DNA of 32,010 bases from an uncultured Methanobrevibacter sp. (GTDB taxonomy: Archaea; Methanobacteriota; Methanobacteria; Methanobacteriales; Methanobacteriaceae), in NCBI GenBank assembly GCA_900314605.1, contig OMVX01000021.1:1-32010 (forward strand), in the 5' to 3' direction. Made by a program: the position numbers and the translations under genes. Under the pieces are notes generated by a model. That model made no database searches and was not told the origin of the DNA. It saw only the letters and a list, made by a program, of their open reading frames with translations. Below are positions 26,018 to 32,010 of this stretch, one piece after another. Within the stretch, counting starts at the first letter, position 1, and each line of letters starts with the position of its first letter.

Positions 26018-27226
26018 TTATGATAAATTTTCTATTAAGTGTTTAGAAAGTCTTTTCGACAATGCAAGTATTGTAAGTATTGGAGGAATACCTGGAGCTT
26101 CAGGAAAAACAGACCCATCACAAACATATAATCCATCAACACCTGTTTTAAGATTTTTATCTACAATACTACCAATAGGAGCAGTACTTCCAGGATGTGC
26201 ACTTCTTAAAACGGTAGAAGTAAAAATAGTTTCTGCACCTGCATTCTGTAATATTGCACCTGCAGTAGCTACACCTTCAGCAATATACTGAACATCTCTA
26301 ATAGAATTAATTTTAACTACTTCATCTTCATTTACATACCCTAAGGACTCATCTGGGATTTTAACCATAATACCAATTAAGTCTTCAGCATTAATATTAT
26401 CAATATCACAATCATCTAAATATTTAGCAGAATAATGTGGTGAGAGAACAAAATGTTCCCCTTTAACAAGACCAGCCATAGTAACTTCCCGATTAAATCC
26501 AATATCCTTTTTAACACAAGCTACAGTTACAAATGGATCTGTAGAAAATTGTTTACCTGCAGGTATTCCAATTTTTAAAAGAAGTCTTGCATCACTTACA
26601 GCACCTGCTGCTAAAATTATCAAATCATCCTCAATAATTTCAACATGTCCCTCTTTTGTAGTGGTTTCAACTGCTTTAATTTGATTATCTTCAAGTATTA
26701 AATTTGTAACAGCAGTATCTGTAATCAATTGAGCCCCATATTTAACTGCTTCTTTTGTAAAATCTGCTGCAGTCCATTTAGCATTATTTGGACATCCATA
26801 TGCACATCTACCACATTGAATACATTTATCTTCATAAATAAATTTAGGCATTTTAATAGGGTTTAAACCTAATTCTTCTGCAGAATCTAAAAATAATTTT
26901 GTACCCCTTCCAATATGTGTATCATCTAAAGGATGAACATTTAATAATTCTTCTAACTCATCATATTCATTCGTTAAATCTATTCCAAAGTTTTCAAACA
27001 TTTTACCAGTATATCTTACTGCATTTCCTGCAGATACGATTGTATTTCCACCAACACATGTTGTTGTTAAAAGATCCATCCCTTCTACTGGTGCATCATA
27101 ATAATTATATGCATCTTTACTTTCTACTAATGGACCTTTTTCAATTATGGTTACTGGAATATCTGCCTTTGCTAGTTCCATTGCAAGAATACCTCCACCT
27201 GCACCTGAACCTATTACTAATACCAT
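26018..27226 (-). CDS. GMC-type FAD oxidoreductase with a ferredoxin motif
   Basis: This 402-residue flavoprotein begins with an FAD-binding loop (GSGAGGG at residues 7-13, IIEKG near 28) and ends with a GMC-type C-terminus (SAHPGSTAPIGSIVD ... GLYVCDGSVFPEAPGIPP). In between, residues 135-146 hold CIQCGRCAYGCP, a CxxCxxCxxxCP cluster motif, so a [4Fe-4S] centre probably passes electrons to or from the flavin. Archaeal proteins of this kind are annotated only generally. It is shorter than most GMC oxidases. It has no obvious operon partner. The substrate is unknown. Confidence 0.83.
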   Translation of the reverse strand: MVLVIGSGAGGGILAMELAKADIPVTIIEKGPLVESKDAYNYYDAPVEGMDLLTTTCVGGNTIVSAGNAVRYTGKMFENFGIDLTNEYDELEELLNVHPLDDTHIGRGTKLFLDSAEELGLNPIKMPKFIYEDKCIQCGRCAYGCPNNAKWTAADFTKEAVKYGAQLITDTAVTNLILEDNQIKAVETTTKEGHVEIIEDDLIILAAGAVSDARLLLKIGIPAGKQFSTDPFVTVACVKKDIGFNREVTMAGLVKGEHFVLSPHYSAKYLDDCDIDNINAEDLIGIMVKIPDESLGYVNEDEVVKINSIRDVQYIAEGVATAGAILQNAGAETIFTSTVLRSAHPGSTAPIGSIVDKNLKTGVDGLYVCDGSVFPEAPGIPPILTILALSKRLSKHLIENLS

Positions 27227-27436
27227 TTTATCATATCCTATTACACCAAATAATTTATGAAAATATAGTTTATAAATCCAATTTTATTTATATATAATTT
27301 TTTTTAATATTTTTAATATCTAAAATAAATTTTTATATATTTTAATATTTATTTATTAAAAATAAATCTTATAACTACTGTTATATATATTATAATATTT
27401 ATAAATATTTAAAAATAAAGCAAAAAGAAACCAATT

Positions 27437-27457
27437 AAAAAAAAAAAAAAAAAAAAA
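27437..27457 (-). terminator. 21-base T-tract (minus strand)
   Basis: A run of 21 A on the plus strand is 21 T on the minus strand, about 60 bases past the stop of the secreted-protein gene at 27515. It fits a strong archaeal T-tract terminator. Homopolymers of this length are prone to slippage. Confidence 0.6.
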
Positions 27458-27514
27458 TATAAAATAATCTCAAATAAAAGATAAAAAAAATCAATATAAT
27501 TAAATTATAAACAT

Positions 27515-28120
27515 TTAAAAGATTTCACTATCTAAAATAGAAATTTGAGCATTTCGAATATTTTGTTTTTGACTTAAACCATTATTTTTTAAGAAGAAAG
27601 AATTATCATCCGTTCGAATAATTTGATACCCATCTGCAGGAGTTAAATAAACATCTCTCCAAAGTTTATCTTTACCACTTACCCCATCAAAATCAGCATC
27701 ACATCCTCCTAAAGACATATCACAAGTAATTTCACCTTCAGGAACTGTGTGAGATCTTGAAATATCCTTAGGAGTGTCAGTTAATGTACCATATTTATGA
27801 CAAAATGGACAATAATTAACCCATGATCTAGTATAAGTCTTATAATCTAGACCTGTCTCTACACTAGGCTTCATATGAACTGTTATAGTAGAAATATTTT
27901 TACTTATTTTTTCACCATCAGCAGAAGTATAGTTAGTAGTATAATTAGTAATATTAGTATGTGTATGGTTATCGGTATAGTTAAGGACGGTTTCTTTTTG
28001 ATTGAAAATAAAATCATCATTTTCCTCAGAATCTAAAGAAGCATAAACCGTTGCAATAAATATACTAATAGATAATAATATAAATATAATTATAATTATA
28101 ACTTTTGAGGATTTTCTCAA
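27515..28120 (-). CDS. Secreted or anchored four-cysteine protein
   Basis: This 201-residue protein has a hydrophobic N-terminal signal/anchor (residues 7-27), then a Thr/Asn-rich stretch with six N-x-S/T sequons (N47, N51, N56, N59, N63, N75). A compact domain follows with two cysteine pairs: C104-x2-C107 (WVNYCPFCHKYG) and C133-x6-C140 (EITCDMSLGGCDADFDGVSGKDK). Similar WxNYCPxC...EGExTC...CDADF segments occur, as far as I recall, in exported proteins of other Methanobacteriales, but I cannot name a function. The start is TTG 28120, fixed by GGAGGTAA five bases upstream. The cysteines may bind a metal or form disulfides. Confidence 0.75.
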   Translation of the reverse strand: MRKSSKVIIIIIFILLSISIFIATVYASLDSEENDDFIFNQKETVLNYTDNHTHTNITNYTTNYTSADGEKISKNISTITVHMKPSVETGLDYKTYTRSWVNYCPFCHKYGTLTDTPKDISRSHTVPEGEITCDMSLGGCDADFDGVSGKDKLWRDVYLTPADGYQIIRTDDNSFFLKNNGLSQKQNIRNAQISILDSEIF

Positions 28121-28125
28121 GATAG

Positions 28126-28133
28126 TTACCTCC
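28126..28133 (-). promoter_or_regulatory. Shine-Dalgarno site for the TTG start at 28120
   Basis: On the minus strand GGAGGTAA lies five bases before TTG 28120. No in-frame ATG is near, and the hydrophobic anchor begins right after. Confidence 0.8.
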
Positions 28134-29341
28134 GAAATTAAAAATTTATTTAAAAATATTGTAAATAGGAAAAAATTCCTTTAATTAATAATTAAGATTA
28201 AATATGCTTTATAATAATAAAAAATGATTATTAGCATAATATTCAAGGATTAATTAAAAAATATTATAATTAGAAATTAATATTTCTAAAAAATCATCTA
28301 AGATATACTAATAAGAGTTTTTTTTAATTATAAAAGGTTAATACATTTGTAAATAAATACTTATAAGTTATAAGTTCTTAAAAATTCCTTAAAGAACTAT
28401 AAGTAAATAAAAAATTGATAATAATCATATATAAAGATTTTGAAAAAATCTAAAAAAAATCAAATTTTTAAGCTTTAAAAATTAAAATAAAGAATTGATT
28501 AAGATTTAAATTAAGAAATAAAGATTAAATATAAGTTTGTAAAAATTCATATTTCTATCTAAAAAATAATAAAAATAGATATGAAAATAAAATAAGAATT
28601 AAAAGCTTTAAAGATAATGATTTTAATATAAACAAAAGAAATAAAAAGAATAGAACAATGTTGAATAATAAATATATGAAATAAGAAGTCTTTAAATAAA
28701 ATTATAATGATATAAAAGCCAAATTTTAAAAAATTCGTACATATAATATTAATTTTAAATAATAAAATAAATTAATTAATAAAAATAGCTTCTAATAATT
28801 AAAAATAAATATATTAATAATTCTAATACAGACTAAAATAAATATCAACAAAGAATTAATTAAATAAAAAGAATATAAAAATTAGGAATTAAAATTAATT
28901 TAAGAAAAAATAATTAAATAAAAATAAAATATAATATTAAAAAAATAAATTTAAAATAGAAAAATAAGATTTAAAAGTAAAATAACTATGTATATTAAAA
29001 ATTAAATAATTATATCAAATTTTAAAAAATGAAAAAAATTGATTAAAATATTATAACTTATAACATATATTTCAAGTGTAAAAAAAATATTTTAAAAAAA
29101 GGTTCTATTGATTAAAATAATTTATATAATAATAAACTAAAATAATAATAAAAAAAAGAGGAGTAATAGATTAAATAATATTATAACAAATAAGAAAAAA
29201 AAACACAGATTAAAAAGAATAAATTATTTTATAAAAAAAATAGAAGTTATTTCTAAAAAAAATTAAAAAGATAAAACTAATAACAATACTAAAAAAAACT
29301 AAAAATATTATTTGTTAATATTATTTATAAAAAATAATCAC
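28134..29341. other. 1.2-kb non-coding A/T-rich region
   Basis: I find no convincing gene in this stretch. It has two weak inverted repeats: AGTTCTT (28373-28379) with AAGAACT (28392-28398), extended by four more pairs with a bulge, and TTCATATTTCTAT (28546-28558) with ATAGATATGAA (28575-28585), with a two-base bulge. These could mark a non-coding RNA or be chance folds. The promoter of the esterase gene should be near the right end. Confidence 0.45.
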
Positions 29342-30199
29342 ATGTCTAAAAAAAGCCTTATTGCAAAAATTAGTGAATATATTTTAAAAAATACTAAACC
29401 ATCATATATGGATTCTAAAGATAAAATAGATGAATTTATTATTAAAGAGAAAAAGACCAAAAAAGAATTTAAACCTTTATTTAAAATAAAAAAATTCTAT
29501 ATAGACCAGATGAAAGTATTTGAATTTGGGGATAAAAATAGAAAAAATACAATATTATACATACATGGTGGAGCTTTTATAAATGAAATAAATTATCAGC
29601 ATATATTGTATTGCTATTTACTATCAAAAAAATTAGATGCATATGTACTTGCACCAGTATATCCACTTACACCATTACATAAAGCAGAAGAAAGCTATGA
29701 ACTTATTTTAAAATTATATGAAAAAATAGAAACAGATAATTTAATATTAATGGGAGACTCTGCAGGTGGAGGATTTGTCCACTCCTTTTGTCAATATCTA
29801 AACACAACTAAATTTAAACAACCGAAAAAAATAATAAGCTTTTCACCATGGGTAGATATTTCTATGAGTAATACACCTTACAATAGTGAAGATGACCCAA
29901 TTTTAGGTGAAATTGGTCTTAAAGAAATTGGAAAATCTTGGGCTGGTGAATTAGACACATTAGATTATAAAGTTAGCCCATTATATGGAGATAATAAAAA
30001 TCTTCCAGATACACTAATTTTTGCTGGAGAAAATGAAATATTTTACAAAGATATAGAAAAATATGTGGAAAATTTAAGAAATGATGGTGTTAATGTAAGG
30101 TTTATTACAGGTCCTGGATTATATCATATATATCCTTTATTTCCAATACCTGAAGCTAGAAAAGCATTTAAAGAAGTTAAAAATGAGATAAACAGATAA
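29342..30199 (+). CDS. Alpha/beta hydrolase, HSL-type esterase
   Basis: This 285-residue enzyme has the HSL-family oxyanion-hole motif HGGAF (residues 75-79) and the nucleophile elbow GDSAGG (138-143, Ser140). The acid is probably one of the residues in AGENEIFYKD (about 229-237), and the base is H262 in GPGLYHIYPLF. It should hydrolyse a short-chain ester; no signal peptide is evident. I start at ATG 29342 because an upstream TTG at 29312 has no Shine-Dalgarno sequence and adds only ten unlikely residues. It lies after a long empty region and has no operon partner. Its role in a methanogen is unclear. Confidence 0.87.
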   Translation: MSKKSLIAKISEYILKNTKPSYMDSKDKIDEFIIKEKKTKKEFKPLFKIKKFYIDQMKVFEFGDKNRKNTILYIHGGAFINEINYQHILYCYLLSKKLDAYVLAPVYPLTPLHKAEESYELILKLYEKIETDNLILMGDSAGGGFVHSFCQYLNTTKFKQPKKIISFSPWVDISMSNTPYNSEDDPILGEIGLKEIGKSWAGELDTLDYKVSPLYGDNKNLPDTLIFAGENEIFYKDIEKYVENLRNDGVNVRFITGPGLYHIYPLFPIPEARKAFKEVKNEINR

Positions 30200-30471
30200 A
30201 ATACATAATATAAAAGAAATATTAATTAATAATTACTCATAATTAGAAAAGTTATGTTAAGATAGTAATTAAAAATAGATACTGATACTATTATAAATTT
30301 TAATAGATTTAATAAATAATTAAGATAATAAATAAATTAGAATTATAATAATTTAGAATAAATAAAATTTTAAAATTAATAAATACTAATTAGTAATAAA
30401 TAATAATAGAATTAATAACTTAATATTGAATAAAAATCTAAATTGATAAAAAACATATTGTAGGTTTTATA

Positions 30472-31839
30472 ATGGAATTTAATATTGATAATTTAAATGG
30501 CCTTATTAGAAAAATAGAATCTAATGTAGATTATATGGAAATTCGTGCAAGTAAAGGAAATGGAACCAGTATTATTATGAAAGATAATAAAATCCAAGAA
30601 ATCAATACTGGAATAACAATAGGTGCTCGAATAAGAGTTCTTAAAAATGGAGCGTGGGGATTTGCTTATACGAATGATTTAAGAAAACTTGAAGAAATCT
30701 CAAAAAAAGCAATATCAATTTCAAATAGTCTTAATAGTGATGTGGTCTTATCAGATGAAGAAATAGTTGAAGATAAAATAAAAACAAAGTGTAAAATTCC
30801 AGTTTCATCTGTAGATATTGAAGAAAAAATAGACCTTATCAAAGATACCAGTAAAGGTGCTGATTTAGAGGATATTATAAGTATAGGAATAAAGTATTCA
30901 GATAATGAATCTAATACTATCTTTGTAAATAGTGAAGGAACATCACTTGAAATGGATGAAAGTAGAGTGGGAATGTGGTTAAATGTTATTGCAAGTAGTG
31001 GGGAACTAATGCAAATAGGTCATGATAGTCTTGGAGGAGTAAAAGGATATGAAGTTATAAAAAATGCAGATTTAGAATCATTTTCAAGAAAAACTGCAGA
31101 AACTGCTAAAAGGTTACTTACAGCAGAACCTGCTCCAAGTGGAAAATATCCAATAATTGCAGATAATACATTAACTGGTGTAATGGTTCATGAAGCATTA
31201 GGTCATGGAGTTGAAAGTGATATAATCCTTCAAGACGATTCAATATTAAAAGATAAAGTAAATACAAAAATCGGAAGTGAAATTGTTAATATTTATGATG
31301 ATCCAACAATGAATGGATTTGGCCATTATGAATATGATGTAGAAGGAGTAAAAAGTAGAAAAAATCATATTGTACAAGATGGAGAGCTTATATCACTTTT
31401 ATCTTCACGTGAATCTGCAGGAAAATTATCTATTAAATCATCTGGAAATTCTAGAAGTGTTATCTCCGAACAACCAATTGTGAGAATGAGTAATACATAT
31501 CTTGAACCTGGAGACATGAGTTTTGAAGAATTAATAGAAGATATTAAAGAAGGAATATATCTTAAAGGTTCAAGAGGAGGACAAGTAGATACAGGAAAAG
31601 GTAATTTCCAATTTAATGCAACTGAAGCAATTATGATAAAAGACGGTGAATTATCCACACCGTTACGTGATGTATCCTTAAGTGGAAATATTCTTGAAAC
31701 ACTTACCCTTATAGACGGATTAGGTTCAGATTTTAAAACCTCTGTGGGATTCTGTGGTAAAGATGGGCAATTAGTGCCTGTTGGAGATGGAGGTCCACAT
31801 ACCAGAATTCAAAATGCTATGGTTGGTGGAAGTAATTAA
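30472..31839 (+). CDS. tldD: TldD-family zinc metalloprotease
   Basis: This 455-residue protein is TldD, with the HExxxH zinc motif at 240-245 (VMVHEALGHGVESD) and the family's C-terminal segments KGSRGGQVDTGKGNFQFNATEAIMIKDGEL and SVGFCGKDGQLVPVGDGGP. With the partner PmbA (TldE) it forms a heterodimeric protease that degrades or trims peptides in bacteria. No pmbA-like start is evident in the remaining 170 bases. TAGGTTTT precedes the ATG at 30472. Confidence 0.95.
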   Translation: MEFNIDNLNGLIRKIESNVDYMEIRASKGNGTSIIMKDNKIQEINTGITIGARIRVLKNGAWGFAYTNDLRKLEEISKKAISISNSLNSDVVLSDEEIVEDKIKTKCKIPVSSVDIEEKIDLIKDTSKGADLEDIISIGIKYSDNESNTIFVNSEGTSLEMDESRVGMWLNVIASSGELMQIGHDSLGGVKGYEVIKNADLESFSRKTAETAKRLLTAEPAPSGKYPIIADNTLTGVMVHEALGHGVESDIILQDDSILKDKVNTKIGSEIVNIYDDPTMNGFGHYEYDVEGVKSRKNHIVQDGELISLLSSRESAGKLSIKSSGNSRSVISEQPIVRMSNTYLEPGDMSFEELIEDIKEGIYLKGSRGGQVDTGKGNFQFNATEAIMIKDGELSTPLRDVSLSGNILETLTLIDGLGSDFKTSVGFCGKDGQLVPVGDGGPHTRIQNAMVGGSN

Positions 31840-31921
31840 TTAAAAAAATAACTTTAAAAAAAAGAAATTATTGTAAGAATTTAATAAAAATTTTTAGAAT
31901 ATTTTTTATATTTTTGAGGTT

Positions 31922-32010
31922 GTAAAATTTTATAGGCTTATTTTATTTTTATATGTTTTTGTGTCCAGTTTTGCATTTGGAAGTCTAGAAATGTTAGAAT
32001 TCCATTTTTA
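31922..32010 (+). other. Possible 5' end of an exported protein, no normal start codon
   Basis: A frame from 31922 reads (V)KFYRLILFLYVFVSSFAFGSLEMLEFHF, which looks like a signal peptide with a basic end and a hydrophobic core. GAGG lies just upstream at 31916-31919, but the codon in start position is GTA, with no in-frame ATG, GTG or TTG before the hydrophobic stretch. It may be a damaged gene start, or chance. The frame runs off the window. Confidence 0.35.

Noticed and set aside
26899-27297. Plus-strand frame of 132 codons opposite the GMC flavoprotein gene
   Set aside because: It is rich in His, Leu and Tyr, as expected from the complement of A/T-rich coding sequence, has no recognisable domain, and lies opposite a clearly conserved gene.
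1-32010. tRNA or rRNA genes
   Set aside because: No segment has the G+C content or conserved T-arm or A/B-box-like features of a stable RNA gene; all G/C-richer stretches are protein-coding.

Overview
The window looks like the chromosome of a very A/T-rich methanogenic archaeon of the order Methanobacteriales. Genus level is uncertain: Methanosphaera or Methanobrevibacter would both fit. The evidence is two probable methanofuran-biosynthesis genes (mfnF, mfnD), a tetraether lipid synthase (tes), CDP-archaeol synthase (carS), the archaeal secF-secD order, an archaeal RibL-type FAD synthetase, GGTGAT/GGAGG Shine-Dalgarno sites, and Asn/Thr/Ser-rich envelope proteins with many N-glycosylation sequons. 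Intergenic DNA is almost pure A/T. I saw no rRNA, tRNA, CRISPR array, transposase or prophage gene.

Layout. 1-526: 5' end of an adhesin-like surface protein on the minus strand, with a damaged start region. 1026-2001: an iron-sulfur flavoprotein-like gene and a convergent small 2[4Fe-4S] ferredoxin. 2131-5464: a two-gene unit of a MutT-like Nudix hydrolase and a PLD-nuclease/SF2-helicase/DUF3427 protein, the most defence- or repair-like locus here. 5499-8018 (minus): a zinc-ribbon membrane-anchored protein, a decayed LOG-family gene, and two overlapping TMEM175/DUF1211 paralogues. 8302-11191: divergent tes and carS, both acting on archaeal ether lipids. 11291-16711 (minus): mfnF, mfnD, wecB with an unusual C-terminal extension, a second 2[4Fe-4S] ferredoxin, and truA. 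17091-25856 (plus): hisA, ribL-like, argC, a flavodoxin, a membrane acyltransferase, secF-secD (overlapping by ATGA), pyrI, a YgjP-type metallopeptidase and a small sequon-rich anchored protein. 26018-28120 (minus): a GMC-type flavoprotein with an inserted ferredoxin motif and a secreted four-cysteine protein. 28121-29341: 1.2 kb of apparently non-coding DNA. 29342-31839 (plus): an HSL-type esterase and tldD. The last about 90 bases may hold the start of another exported protein.

Most genes are housekeeping or biosynthetic and stand as single units. Clear co-transcription candidates are Nudix-helicase, the two TMEM175 genes, and secF-secD. Several starts were reassigned from Shine-Dalgarno position: TTG starts at 6155, 8018, 9834 and 28120; GTG at 7438; ATG at 2543, 15209, 19890 and 29342.

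I did not find a clearly new multi-gene system. The most worthwhile leads are the Nudix/PLD-helicase pair, the WecB C-terminal domain, the tes-carS arrangement, the overlapping TMEM175 pair, and the overlapping inverted repeats upstream of secF-secD.
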